From the NCBI GenBank assembly GCA_964058845.1, contig CAXKVR010000074.1, positions 48,742 through 112,741 on the forward strand: a stretch of 64,000 bases of DNA, written 5' to 3'. Source of the stretch: Carex sylvatica (taxonomy: Eukaryota > Streptophyta > Magnoliopsida > Poales > Cyperaceae). The notes beneath the pieces were generated by a model that was not told the DNA's origin, ran no database searches, and saw only the letters and a list, made by a program, of their open reading frames with translations. Shown one piece after another: positions 1 through 12,234 of this stretch (positions are counted from its first letter, which is position 1; the number at the start of each line of letters is the position of its first letter). The translations under genes and the position numbers were made by a program.

Positions 1-1
1 G

Positions 2-2011
2 AACTGGGATGGAGCTGTTCTCGCCCACTTATACAGAGCCCTGTGTCATGCTTGTCTAGTAAGTCTGTACTAATTTTGTTATTAAAAATACGTTGTTATT
101 TAAGGTTGAATAAATACCGAGTTCTTATTTTAAGTTAAAATTTCAGGTGAGGAACAAGCAGCTTCACGGACCGCTTCTTTTGCTCCAGCATTGGTCGTGA
201 TCACATCTGCCGGTATGTCGGCCAGTTATACCAGATCCACCTCTCCGGTGGGGAGTGCCTGATTCAGATAGATGCCCCGCATATGGGGCCTTCACCACAG
301 CTATGAGGAGACTGGTAGGGGGGTTTCTTATGTCCGGGGTCAGCTCCAGATGCTCGTAGATGCGAGTATCGATTGGTTTCCATATCGTCCATTCTATCAG
401 CACATGCTTCTGAGTCAGCTCACATTACAGCAGAGATCACTCTGGTATTACCAGGGACCGGTCGTTTGTTTCTGGATAGTGGAGTACCACTATCCCGATC
501 GGGTGTCTCGACAGTTTGGGTTAGATGCTTTCATCCCGGAGTACCCGCTGATGGGTAAGGATGATACTGAGAAGTTCCACAAGTAAGTACTATGTACTTA
601 ATTTTATTATCACTTTAATATTGCCAATGTTTTCCATTTTTCTAATTAATTGTACTTGCAGTACGACGCATACTAAGCCCAAAGTCGACTGGAGCCAGCG
701 TTTCAGCCTGGAGTATGACTGGGCTCGACATCCGGATCAGCACTTATGGAGTCCACCACCTCTTGAGTCATTGGGTATTGGTCCCGGGTCTTTGAGATAT
801 GATGTATGGTTTCAGAGATACGGCATGCCGTCAGTCTACCTTACAGGTCATTATGGCGACATCCTTCGACGTAGACTGATGGATTCATCTAGGAATTACA
901 TGCCTTGGGGTCCGGTCAATGCTCACTCGGTAAATACTTAAACCTACTTTAATTAAAAATTGTAAATTTTAATTACACTTCTTATTTTCATAATAATGAA
1001 AATATGTTGTGTGCAGGTATTGACAGCCATTAGAGGAGTTGGACACAGCCTAGCCTGCATGGCGAAGGATGCTTGGCGTGCCATAGGATGTCAAATGCTC
1101 CAGCACAGTGCACCAGTCGTGGAGAGAGGTGGTTGGGATGGCCGCCTAGTTGGCATGCTGCGCGATGCTGGGGAGAACATCAATTGGAGGGAGATAAAAG
1201 ATACACTGTGAAATCCAAATCATGAACGAGTCCCTGTCTACGCCGATGAGATGCCGCCACCTCTTTCAGGTGATTACTCGGTTAATATTGAAAGTAGGAC
1301 ACACACAATCATTTTATTTTCCTCCGATTATTTGTTCTAACTAAGTTAACGTTCAATTATGCAGGTGATACCACAGGTTGGGAGTTCCACAACTGGGTGT
1401 TGAATACCCAATGATGGAACGCTTATAGGAATAAATATGGAGTTCCGACAGAGCTTGGCCAGGTCAGTTACCGGTTTATATTGTTTATTGCAGAGTTCTG
1501 TGTATGAAGAAAATCTAACATTATTTAAATTTAGGATGGAGCACCTCGTTGAGAGACCGATGCCAAGTTTAGCGTGGATGCCCTGTCCCCGGTATGTACA
1601 GATGCAGAGGTGATAGGCTCCCACCGACCACGTTATGGAGATACGATGGAGCATGACTACGAGGCTGGTGGGAGTACAGGGGAGACTGTAGATGGCTTTG
1701 CCTTTGCATTATTTGGCGCACAGCCTCCTTCCACGTATCCTCCAACCTGGGGGCAAGATCCATGGGACATGCGTACACAGCCGGCCGATGCACAATCATC
1801 TATACCATTTGATCCATGGGGAGATGGCACAGGTATGCATCACATGTATACAGAGGTTCAGGAGGATATGGGAGAGGAGGGTGCAGAGGACGACTTAGGA
1901 GATATTAGTCCGCAGAGCGAGATACAGAGGCGCCAGCAGCCACACAGGGATCGCAAAAGCAAAGCAGCTGATATGTGGGATCCCTCCGGAAAAAAACAAC
2001 GAGGCAGATGA
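2..2011 (+). pseudogene. Plant mobile domain (MAIN/MAIL1-like) gene, degraded
   Basis: Several exons in order match the aminotransferase-like plant mobile domain: 2-58 (NWDGAVLAHLYRALCHACL), from 147 (QLHGPLLLLQHW), about 272-580 (VEYHYPDRVSRQFGLD, the family's HxPERVxRQFG block), about 662-929 (KVDWSQRF), 1018-1270 and 1371-2011, the last with an acidic, Gln/Pro-rich tail ending in KKQRGR. Splice sites are plausible (CTA|GTAAGT at 58, TTTCAG at 146, TTGCAG at 660, GTGCAG at 1017). Damage: an in-frame TGA at 198-200 where the family has Trp, a frame change near 275-290, a stop at 1209-1211 unless spliced out, and a TGA at 1412-1414. MAIN-type proteins act in the nucleus in silencing and meristem maintenance, but copies like this are usually transposon cargo. 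The 5' part is cut by the window edge. Confidence 0.75.
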
Positions 2012-2486
2012 TTTTTTTTTTTTTTAGTTATGACTGTAGTATTTTGACTCTGAGACTGTAGTATTATATGTTTGGGACTGTACTATTCTATTTTTTTCAT
2101 TATGACTTTTATGTTGTTATCACTTTACACTTCGTGGTTTTTATTTGCGGGCGTCAAAAATAAGTTATTAGTTACAACATAATTATAACTAACCAAGTTT
2201 TAAAACTAAGTAATTCTATCGAAACCGTCTTATCTAAGTTATAACTTATATATTTCATCATTTTTAAAACTATGCAATTCTAAAATCGTCTTCCAGCAGA
2301 CCGCCTGTGGCAGGGCGTGTAGTTCTGAATTAGTTTAAAATAGTTCAACAATACAATTAAATTACAGCAGTTCAACAATACAACTAAAGTTGAACAATAC
2401 AACCACAGTTCAACAATACAACTAAAGTTTCACAATACAATTAAAGTTCGTAGCTTACTTTCACACTAGCAATAGAGTGAAGAACT
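2012..2486. other. Spacer between the convergent PMD and transposase genes
   Basis: AT-rich 3' flanks of both genes. A T-run follows the PMD stop codon. No ORF of note; the only structured part is the minisatellite at 2342-2446. Confidence 0.6.
2342..2446. repeat. ~19-26-bp minisatellite, about five copies
   Basis: The unit AGTTCAACAATACAACTAA recurs about five times with small changes (copies near 2342, 2368, 2387, 2406 and 2425). It lies between the two converging genes of the putative MULE. Confidence 0.8.
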
Positions 2487-5192
2487 TCATCTGGCCCGAC
2501 GTGCGAATAAACCTAAAAAATGACCAGATTTTCTTGTACCAGCGGCAGGTGCAGCATTACTTGTAGATGCTTGGCTACTAGATGATTGGCTCGTAGGAGG
2601 GGGGGATGTGTTCTACCAGTTGCTTCAGCAACAACTCTAGCATTTTCTCTTTCATTGTGTGCGTTTATGGCATCTGGACACAACAATACAATTCAGTTAT
2701 TACTATAATAAAATCATAAATTAGTGTTATACAAAAAAAAAATACCTGCTGTGTGCCTTTCAGAAACAGAACGACGAGCTCGATTTTCCGACGGTCGCCT
2801 ACTGCCCATCTCGTCCATGGTCATTACAACACGCTTGTGTCTCCTTCTCCCCTTTCTTATCCATTCTTCTGAAGGAAGTATTCTATCACCGACATATGAA
2901 GGCCACTCATGATGATCGGGATAAGAATGGAAAGATCCACCCCAAGTGAAAGCAAGGTAATCAGTACGATACATGTCAGCAACATAGTGATCCTCACAGT
3001 AGTTTCTCACTCGGCATACCTCCATCACGTGACTACAGGGTATGTGACTTAGTTGAGGTCCTTGGCATGTACAGGTTACCGCCCTGGCATCTCCGAATTT
3101 AACCACGTACTTGCAAGCCCTCTTCACAAACTCTATAGTGCCATCTGGTTTGCGGCTGGTAGGAACGTATTCATTTGGATTTTGCACTTCGAATTCTGTA
3201 CCATCATTTCCCATCGGGATCACGTTCATAGTTGCACCTTTGTCCCTGTGTTGTTTTAGTTTCTCCTCCACCCTTGTTGAAAATGACTGGTTCATCCTTA
3301 TTAATTCTACGGCCTTAGCACGCCGTTCTTGAAACCAGGCATTTAACTTGTAAAATGTGTCTTCTACAATTGCAGCCACAGGTAACATCCGGCTCTGCTT
3401 GAATACTGCATTCAGCGACTCGGACCCGTTGGTGGTCATAATTCTCCAACGCCAACCTCCATCACGAAATTGATATATTTTCTCGTATGCTAGATCTTCG
3501 TTGACATCTCGGGGATTATTTTTGCCGACCTTCATTAAGTAGAGATTTACCTTTGGCATGTACTACAGAAAAATAAGAAAATAAAATAATATAAGTAAAC
3601 AATTGTACTAAAAAACCATCGTCTAAAAATACAATAATATATGTAAACAACTGTAATATATATACCTTTGCAAAACTGCGAGTCATCTCTACCACTCTTC
3701 TCGGCTTTTTCTTTCTGCAATTTCGTCTAAATGTTTCTAGAACCCACTTGTTATTTCCGGTTGTCTTGGAAAGGTTCTCCGCAACGTGTTGCATACACAA
3801 CCTGTGCACACACTCACCAGTACGTGTTGACCAACCGTAATCTTCACGATCAAACACAAATTTTATTCCTTTGTCCTGGTCTAATATCATACAGAAAAAC
3901 TTTCCTTCCCCAATCACCCGTCTTCTTAAAAACTGCATAAAGAATCCCCAGTTCTCACTATCCTCTTTACGAACAATTGCAAAGGCCAAAGGCAACAACT
4001 GGTTCTCAGCATCATATGCACATGCTATCAGTAGCCTCCCCTCATAACGACCAGACATGAAGCATGCATCAATACTGATAACGGGTATGATGTATGGCAC
4101 AGCTTGGATACAAGCACCAAAAGCCCATGCTATGCCCTTGAATTGTTGAGCTCCCTCTATTAGCACTCCTTCTTTATCAAAAAAGGGGCCATGCCACTTC
4201 TCATATACAGTACCGACATTTGTACTTGCCATGGCCTGGAGCAATGGTGCCAGATAGCCGTATGAATCCTTCCAACTACCGAATATTTTACAAATTGCAA
4301 GTTCACGACCTCTCCACAGTCTATTGTATTTTGGGGTTACATATTTGTATTTGTGTCTGACGGTTCTAGCCACCGCCTTGATGCTCATAGATGGATCCTC
4401 CTTAATGTCTTCCTCAATTGCATCGGCAATTAGTGATGCCGTCAGCTGTGAATGGTCTGTCCTAGTGGATGCAGACTTACATGTATGGGGTGGTTCACAC
4501 TTCTTAATCATCCATGCTTCTCCGGCACCTGCAGGGGTTGCAAAAAGGCGAAACTCGCACCGCGGGTGAGTTTTACATAGCACAACTAACCTTGTTCGAT
4601 CTCTTTTGTGTATTTTACATTCCCAGTTGCCGTGAACATGAGTCTCGTAGATTTTTTTTATAAGTTCATCTATGTTGGTATAAAGTTGCCCTGGGGCAAG
4701 TTCGTCATTGTATACAACACAAGGGCCAAAATAACTAATGTCTGCCTCTTCAAAAGCTGTGGTATCGTTGAATGTGGCGACCGGATGCTTATTTTCCCGA
4801 CCTCTAATTGGGAATTTTTCTTTCCTGGATAAACCTGGTACAATTGCATCGCCATCTGATAAGTCATCGGATTCCCAAATTCCTTCGTATTCATCCCCCG
4901 TTTCCATTTCCCTTTCTGGTATGGCATCAATAGCATCAACATTAATATCAATATCAATTTGATTAACGGGTACCGGTCCTGACTCTAGCATAGTTGAAAA
5001 TCTAGGAATTATGGGTGTCTGTCTGGGTGGTGGTGGTAACTCTTCAGTATTTTCAGGGGAGTTGTGGTACCCCTGGTTGTCATAAGGGGAGTGGTGGTGG
5101 TACCCCGGGTTGTCATAACTGGAAGGTCCAGCTCCGGCCACACTAGAAGGTCCAGCCCCACCTCGGAGAACCCTCTTTAAATATATGTCCAT
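2487..5192 (-). CDS. Mutator-like (MURA) transposase, three exons, probable C-terminal frameshift
   Basis: Catalyses excision and integration of Mutator-like elements. Exon 1 (5192-3666) has a low-complexity Gly/Pro/Tyr N-terminus, a WRKY-GCM1-like zinc region (HVHGNWECKIHKRDRTRLVV then CEFRLF and HTC), and the MULE DDE domain with first Asp in PVISIDACFMSGRY and second Asp in ILDQDKGI. Exon 2 (3562-2746) continues in phase with KYMPKVNLYLMKVGKNNPRD, has the conserved NGSESLNAVFK block, and the SWIM zinc finger CTCQGPQLSHIPCSH. Exon 3 (2673-2487) starts in frame with DAINAHNERENARV, but its Ser-rich tail ending GLFARRAR is in another frame; the shift maps to the seven-base G run at 2599-2605 (plus strand). 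I chose the ATG at 5192 because upstream codons in frame contain no better ATG. Length (~840 residues) suits the family. Possibly inactive because of the tail shift. Confidence 0.85.
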
Positions 5193-5511
5193 TACGGAGA
5201 CCCCCAATTTATGAAATGTATGATGACCATCAAATGATAATCAATCACCTTGCTACAGAACACGCAATAACAATAGAACTTTCGTTTGAATTTCTTGTGG
5301 AATATATAAAAAGGGCACTGACCAGATTCTCTCAATTAAATCCATTATTTTTAATATTTTATGAATTGTACAGTGGGTTGACAAGTAACAGCCAATCAAT
5401 CAAGCAAAGAAAAAAAATACCCATGTTAAAAAAATAACTTAAAATTTTACCACTAGTGATAAAGCTAATTAGGGAATTCAAAATGTAATACTCCAATAGC
5501 TAAACAACTGA

Positions 5512-6158
5512 CTAATTTCTGATTTGACTTAAAATTCCAGAAACTGTCACATCAAGGTGCCTGATTTTATCATAATCCAGACCACCCTCCAATCTTGCAG
5601 CCAGTTCCTCGCTGCAACCATTAATCTCTAGAATTTCCAATGATCTCGGTAACTCAGGAAGCCCTGCTAACTTCTAGACATGACCCAGCTTCAAAACCCT
5701 AAAGCTCGGGATGCTTCTCCACTGACTTCGTCATGCGTAGGTTTCTCAGTGGCACTACAAAGTAAAAGCTCTGGTTCGTTTATTTCTCTGCAACTCCTCA
5801 ACTGAATCCAGTGGTGAGTTTGTTGCAAGCATTGGACATTTTCTGATCACCAAAACCTTTAAGGATGGGATGGCTTCTAAACCACCCAGCGATTTCAGTC
5901 CTTCAAAATTTCGTATCTCTAGCTCCTCAAGTAACATTAAACTCTGCAGCACATTTGCCGAGGGTAATGATAAATTAGCCAATTATACAGCTCTAGAAAA
6001 GAAAGCAAAGAAAGGTCTTGTAGTAATTGGGGTAAAGATGCGACAAGGTCACCACAAGAGCTCAGCATAAGACGTTGAACAGATGGAGGAAAGAAGTTTT
6101 TGGGTAGCAACATAGGCAGCAAAAAGAGTCTCCTGCAATCCTTCTGATGGCAAACAAA
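5512..6158 (-). pseudogene. Broken C-terminal LRRs of the NLR gene
   Basis: Past the stop at 6159-6161 the minus strand still reads as leucine-rich repeats: CRRLFLLPMLLPKNFFPPSV in the same frame as the NB-ARC exon, then after a frame change near 5980 LEELEIRNFEGLKSLGGLEA, and then PELPRSLEILEINGCSEEL and KIRHLDVTVSGIL up to a stop at 5512-5514. Another in-frame TAG interrupts the last block near 5675. The original gene therefore ended near 5512 and has since lost its last repeats through one nonsense mutation, one frameshift and further stops. Confidence 0.75.
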
Positions 6159-9100
6159 CTAGTTTGTACAGTTCCTGATCTTGAGTTCCTCAAGCGATAC
6201 AAGCTGTTCAAGGTGCATGAAAAAACCTGATTTCAGGGAGGTTAGCTTCAAGGATCCAATAGTAAGCAATGAGAGAGACCATGGGCCTTGATTGGTGCTA
6301 CTTCCATTCTTCTGTTTAAATCCAGGAAGTGTAGCTATCTTTAAAAAATTCAAGTGGAGCTCTTTCGGAACAGTAGGAATGGGTGGCAATTTCTTTAGGC
6401 TGGGGCAGTCACTTACTACAAGTCTTTTCAGATGTGGAAACCATTTTTTGCTCTGAGTGTCCTCTCTCCACTCCTCCAACTGAATCATGCGCTTAAGTAT
6501 GAGTGTTTCCAATGCAGGAAATGTGTTGTCAGATTGGTTGGACCCATAGAACTCCATTCCGATTTCCTTCAATGCCCCCATGTCTTTTAGGATGAGGAAT
6601 TTGAGGTACGGAAGCTGCCCAAAAGGAGGAAGTCTCTCTAAACTGTTGCAATGGGCAAAGGTGATTGCAGTTAAATTGGGAAGAATTTGAGGTTTCAACC
6701 AATTTGGGGGGTTTGGGGCCCTATAGCCTTTTAATGACAGATCTGTAAGATTTGGGTGCGGCTGGAGGCAATCAGCAACTTCCATGTCGGACTCAATCCT
6801 GCCTTCTATATTCTCAAAAACCTCAAAACCATGACCCCACTCCATTGTAAGAAGACGAAGATGTTGCTTTGAGCTTAGCTGAGCTTTGGAAGCTTCTTCT
6901 GTGCTTTTGACATTCTCAAGATTGATGATGCTCAATTCATGAAGCTCTGACATCATTTCTAGCTCGCTTATATCATATCCCCCCTCACCTTTCACACTAT
7001 ATCCTATTAGCTTTTGAAGAGAACTCAATTTCCCAATGTGCGGTATGGTTGGAATATCACATGAGGGAAGATTTAGCCTCTTTAGTTTTGAAAGCTTGCA
7101 AATGTTGGCTGGAATGCTCAGTTTTGATCGGTTAAAGGAGCGACTTGATGAGAACTCTAGGATTTGCAAATGAGAAAGCATGCATACACATGGAGACAAG
7201 TTGGGAATACTTGTTCTTGTTATGCTTAAATAACGAAGATGGACAAGATCACTTATAGATTTGGGAAAATCATGAAGCCATTTAGATGATAATGTTAAGT
7301 GTCGGATTGTTTTTAACCCTTTCAGAGCAGTATCAATGACACCCGCTAACTCAGCATCCTCAATATCACAGATTAACAAAAGAGTTCTCAGGTACTTCAG
7401 CTCTGACAGATTTTTCAACACCAGTATATTACTTGTCCATAAGAACAAATGTCGAATGCTTTGTGGAATTTGAATTGGATCATTAGTGACAACTCGTAAG
7501 CCCTCATTCTTCGAAAGAATCTGTGCGAGCTCATGTAAAAGATCGTGCATACTGTAGTAGCAGGCTTCAGGTTCTAAGAAGGATTTTCGCACAAGAGTTT
7601 CAAAGTATTCACTTGCTAATTCCTCCTGTCTCCTCTCACCCTCAGGAATTAGGCCGACGGATATCCACATTTCCATCAATTGCTCCCTCTCAAATGTATA
7701 ATCTTGGGGGAATATGCTACAATACCTGAAGCAAGGTTTTAACTCAGGTGAGAGGTGCTCATAGCTCAACCTAATAGTTGCCATTATGCCATCAGTTCCT
7801 TTGTCCGAATTGAGTGCTCCATCTTCCAAAACTCTACTCCAGTATTCAACCTCCATTTTATTGTTCAGCATCCCACCAACGACCTTCACTGCAAGAGGTA
7901 TTCCTCTTAGTTTGATAGCTATCTTGTTACCAATTAACTGCAATCTTGCGTACTCATATGGGTTGAAACCGGCAAAGGCATATTTCTCAAAGAGTAATAC
8001 ATTATCGCTCTCTTCTAAACCATTTAAGTTAAGAGACATCTTAGTTTCATTAACCACTTTTGCAACTGTATGTGCTACTGACTCCATCCTCGTAGTCAAG
8101 AGGATCTTGCTTCCAGAAAAGCCATATTTTAAAGGGGCCATCACCTTGCTCCATTTCTCTCTCTCTTCGTCATTCCATACATCATCGAGCACAATTAAAA
8201 ATTTCTTGCCCGTTATCTTCTCCTTCAGAGTGCTTTGAGCAGCATCAAGAGTAGCAAACTCATGTTTTGTTTTTGTTACTGACTCCAGCATTTTCATTAT
8301 AATAGCCTTTTCATTAAAAGAGGTAGATACACAAACCCACATCTTAATTTGGAAATCCAGTCCTGGATGATCAAAAAGGTTTTGCACAAGAGCCGTTTTG
8401 CCAACACCACCAACTCCAACAATTGAAAATACTGAAATTATCTTTGTTTCAGAGTTATTCAGCCAGTGTATGACCGTCTGTTTTTCTTTTTCCCTACCAA
8501 AGAGTTCATTCTCTATATATATCCTGCCAGTTTCTCGGCCCATGTCTCCCCTCACCTCTGTAGCAGTATGCCCATCTAACCAACTAAGAACCTGAAAAGA
8601 TATTCCTGTCTGTCAAATAATATTTTGAATGGCAAGGGTAAATCTAATGCCTGTCGGGAGGGGAAAAAAATGGATAAATGCTAAACCTTAAAAGATAACG
8701 ATCTTCATAAAATTATTGGATATGACACAAAATAGGGCTAATCCTGAACCAAAAAAAAAAGTCTGTTGGTTATGAACACATTTGTCAAAATAGTCTTGAA
8801 CTTTCTCTAATTGAATCTGAAATACACTGAAATACAATGTTGCTGATACTGTCAAAAAGAAATTTAGAAGAAGAGACACAGGAACACAACACAATAGAAT
8901 GGATCTTGTTCCAACTTCTTGAAACAAAAAGACCACCCAATATATGCATGAGAGAGGACCAGTATTTAATTTAATGTTCCTTCATTTCTTGAAATTTATT
9001 CATTCAATTGGATAATTCTAACCAGATTGTGAATTTCATAATACATGATCAAAATTCAAAAGTCCAAACATCACCATGATTGAGAAGATACAAAAGTAGC

Positions 9101-10430
9101 TGATTTTCAATGTTACAAGTCTCTAATCAAGACCATTTGATCTGAGATATATAGATTAATGGTCCAGATCTATCTGTGACTCCCTAGTTCTGCAAATTGA
9201 GAAGATTGACCTTACTAGACTATACAGTCTACATACGAAGAATACAAGTTGAAGGCCTAATTGAACTCACAGAAATAAAAAGGATTTTTTATTTGAACAT
9301 CGTTCTACAAGGATTGCTTGAAGGAATGGGAAGATTCACTCAAGTCAGATTGGTTGGAGAACATTTTTTTTCCATTCAATTGGGATCCCTTTGTCTCCCT
9401 TACTACAAGCAAATTAAGTAGAAACTATACAGTCTCCTTCCCTTTGCCTCCTTCAATTGCAAAGGAGCGTATTTTGTTTAAAATGCGCTCGTGTGCTACT
9501 TATTAAGATTTCTGTCTACAGCCCACATGTTTATTGGCATAAAAAAATGGTCTTGACATGCTATTTCACTTATCAATGTTGTCATCTGAAATAAATGAAG
9601 GCCTAATTTGAAGAAATTAGTATTTCAGGAATTAACTTTCTGTGGACTTATGATGTATTTTAGTTTAAACAAAGAAAAACCATCATACAAATTACCATTC
9701 ATCCAGTTAATCCTTCTTCAGTGTGAACCCGGACATAATAATTAAAACAAAAAGGTTGGCCTCCTCACATGCACTTTTTCCCAAGCAATATTGCCATGAG
9801 AAACTACTATCATTTGGAGAAATTATATTTGGTCGAACTTATTATGTGTTCTAGTTCGAACAAGGGGCCAGATCGATCAATTACAAGAAATTCCTCGTCC
9901 AATCCAGTCTTGTTGAATACAGTAAAGATGAAACCAAAAGAAGAATCAATTTAAAATCATGAGGAAAAGGTAACAACCTGAGCAAAGGTGCCGAGGCCAG
10001 CAACAAGGTTATCAAAAGTCTTCACAACTTTTCTCAATCTCTTCAGCACATCATCCTGCAGAGCCGCCCGCACCGCAAACTTCACAATTGTCTTCGCCCA
10101 CTTCCCCCTACCTTCATCTGCCTCCTCCTTGAGATGCCGGTACTCCAACTCATCGAGCACATTGTCAGCTTCCTCGACTGCATCCCGGAGCTGGCCCAGC
10201 CATTCCACCAGAGCTGGGTTGTGGTCCCCTCGTAGATCACCTCTCTCTGCCGCGTAGACGAGAGTCTCGATCTGAGGCCGGAACTTAGAAAGGCGAATCA
10301 GCTCGTCCTTCATGCCGGATTGCCATGCTTTCTGGTCTTTGAAGTAGGTGGATGCTTTATTGATGAGCTTGCCGATGATCGCCGAGGTGAACCATTTTGT
10401 GATGGCGACTTCTACTGCTACGGTCACCAT
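6159..10430 (-). CDS. CC-NB-LRR disease resistance protein (RGA type), C-terminally truncated
   Basis: Intracellular immune receptor. Exon 1 (10430-9978, 151 codons) encodes the Rx-type coiled coil, with the EDVID-like stretch EEADNVLDELEYRHL. A 1386-bp intron (GT at 9977-9976, AG at 8593-8592) follows in phase 0. I see no gene inside it. Exon 2 starts at 8591 and runs 810 residues: P-loop GVGGVGKT (about residue 205), kinase-2 KKFLIVLDDVW, RNBS-B GSKILLTTR, GLPL-type RGIPLAVKVVGG, RNBS-D CFRYCSIFPQDYTF, and MHD in YYSMHDLLHEL, then LRRs from about residue 510. The Trp after LDD places it in the non-TIR class. It stops at 6159-6161, about 961 residues, with LRR-coding sequence continuing beyond. 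All nucleotide-binding motifs are intact, so a truncated receptor could still be made. Confidence 0.9.
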
Positions 10431-10606
10431 GAATCAGGAGAGAGAGAGAGGCAATCAATCGGATCGATTGGGCCTTGTAGGAGCACTGAAATGATGATCG
10501 ATATGGGGAAATTTGAGTGTTTACTAGAGTGAGAGTCGTTGGAGAGGGTACTGGAGGCGTAAGCGTAGACTTCTGACTGTTCTGAGTTGACAGTCTTGGA
10601 GATATA
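10431..10606. promoter_or_regulatory. Upstream region of the NLR gene
   Basis: Immediate 5' flank of the minus-strand NLR. A short GA/CT tract (10438-10452) sits next to the start codon and probably belongs to the 5' leader. No certain TATA box was found. Confidence 0.3.
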
Positions 10607-10783
10607 GGATTCGCATCCTCTGAGATATCTCATATTTTGCGTGACTTTTTGAAAATCTCAACCGTTGTTATTCGTTCTAAACGAATCTCAAAGCTCAAAT
10701 AATACTGGCCCCTACGTCACCCCCGAATAGGCACCGGACACGTCGGTCACACAAAATATGGGATATCTCCGAGGGTACGCACT
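10607..10783. repeat. MITE-like inverted repeat, GAGATATCTCA family
   Basis: Left arm CGCATCCTCTGAGATATCTC is followed by ATATTTTGCGTGAC. The right arm near 10745-10783 is its inverted counterpart (GTCACACAAAATATGGG, then GATATCTCCGAGGG). A related inverted repeat lies at 39655-39849. No target duplication was identified. It lies about 180 bp upstream of the NLR start. Confidence 0.6.
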
Positions 10784-12222
10784 CGGAGAAATAAGGGGTA
10801 CTCGCCTGAGAGATCCTATGAAGTAGCAGGATATTTGAGTTTGGATCCGAACCGTGTGATCAGAAATTAGATCCGTGCCAAAGTAAATAGCATGGTCCGG
10901 GACTGCGGATCAAACTCAAATATTATGTTACTTTGGGTGAGCATGATCCGTGCCATACGATTCAATTATTGTTTGATAATGCAAATTTAAAGTTATTTAA
11001 TGTACACTTAAACATGTATCAAATCATATCATATTTTATAAACATAATAAATTAATACTTATGAAGTTGAATTTCAAATTTAAACTTTATTTTTTAAATT
11101 GTCAAGATTGTCAAATCTCATAATTGTTAAGAGCTACCTCCTCATTAACGGATTTTCTTTAGGAAGATTTGAGGTCGAGCTATCATCTATGAAACAGAGA
11201 TTAGTGCCTAGTTATCTAACTATTTTGTAAGATAAAAATGAAGATATTTTTAAATATTCACAAGAAACATCATATGAATTTCAAATCTACAACTATCAAC
11301 ACATAGAATATTATCTTTAGTAACTAAATTAAAAACTAGTTATCTCCTCAGTAACAAACTTATGATTCCAGAATAATGTATTGAGATTTAAATTAGTGTA
11401 ATTGTTCTGTTATTATATAATAAGACATCAAATATAGACTTTCTAAAAAAAATATTGGATAAGTTTTACAAAAATATATAACAAATATCATAGTTTTCAT
11501 ACAATTCGTTAAATTTGGGGAAAATTCGAACAATTCTGATATAATATGCATATTATTTAAGAATCTTGTTACTGATTTCATCTAAAGATGAACTGAAAAG
11601 GCAGCAGTAATAGTATGGGTTTTGGACCGTTCGATTCAAATTCTATAGTTTTCATCGGAAATAAATCTGCATAATCAGGAACCCATTATTCTGATCTCAT
11701 CCGTTAGTTTTTGTTGAGATTCGTGCATTAAAAAAATTTCTTTGAGATTCGCGTATGAAAAAGTTTGAACAGCTGAGATCGGAATAACATAACAGCAGAT
11801 TTATTTCCGTTTTCATCAGAATTTTTTCGTCTCAATTAGAAGAGAAAAGAGCAGTCAAACAGTCACTGTTCAGGATTCAACAGTATTTTTGTACTTTTTA
11901 TGTTGAGAATATCGGAAGGATTTTGAACTTATCTATTTTTTATATTAATATTTTAACTTAAATATTGAAAATTAATATATCAAAATAAAAGTATTAGATA
12001 TAATCTACAGATCATTTTTTGGTGTATGAAAAACAATTATAATCTAAATTCAGAGCTTGTAAATATTAAATGAGGTAGGCAGTTTCTGAAAAAAAAATCC
12101 AAATTGTTATTTTCCATCAAATAATATATAAGTATTGGAATCTTTTAAGTGTGTAGATAAAGTAATATAGATCACATTATTTTTTGTTATTTGTTTTTTT
12201 TTTCTTTGATAAATTAAATATG
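10784..12222. other. AT-rich gene-free stretch
   Basis: No gene recognised. One imperfect inverted repeat at about 11658-11806 has arms GGAAATAAATCTGC and its complement, with inner similarity around CTGATCTCATCCG; it may be an old MITE. Confidence 0.5.
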
Positions 12223-12234
12223 TAGATATGTAAA

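Larger units (their letters stand above)
1..5511. mobile_element. Probable MULE with MAIN-like PMD gene and MURA transposase (left end outside window)
   Basis: A plus-strand plant-mobile-domain gene (2-2011) and a minus-strand Mutator transposase (5192-2487) converge on a short AT-rich spacer with a minisatellite. PMD genes are known to travel inside Mutator-like and some Gypsy elements of plants, so the simplest reading is one element carrying both. The left end lies before base 1. The right end should fall between the transposase start (5192) and the NLR 3' end (5512), but I could not identify a terminal inverted repeat or 9-bp target duplication there. The boundary is therefore inferred, and two unrelated neighbours cannot be excluded. 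Confidence 0.5.

Noticed and set aside
5216..5500. MULE right terminal inverted repeat
   Set aside because: No sequence here could be paired with a left end because the left end is outside the window.
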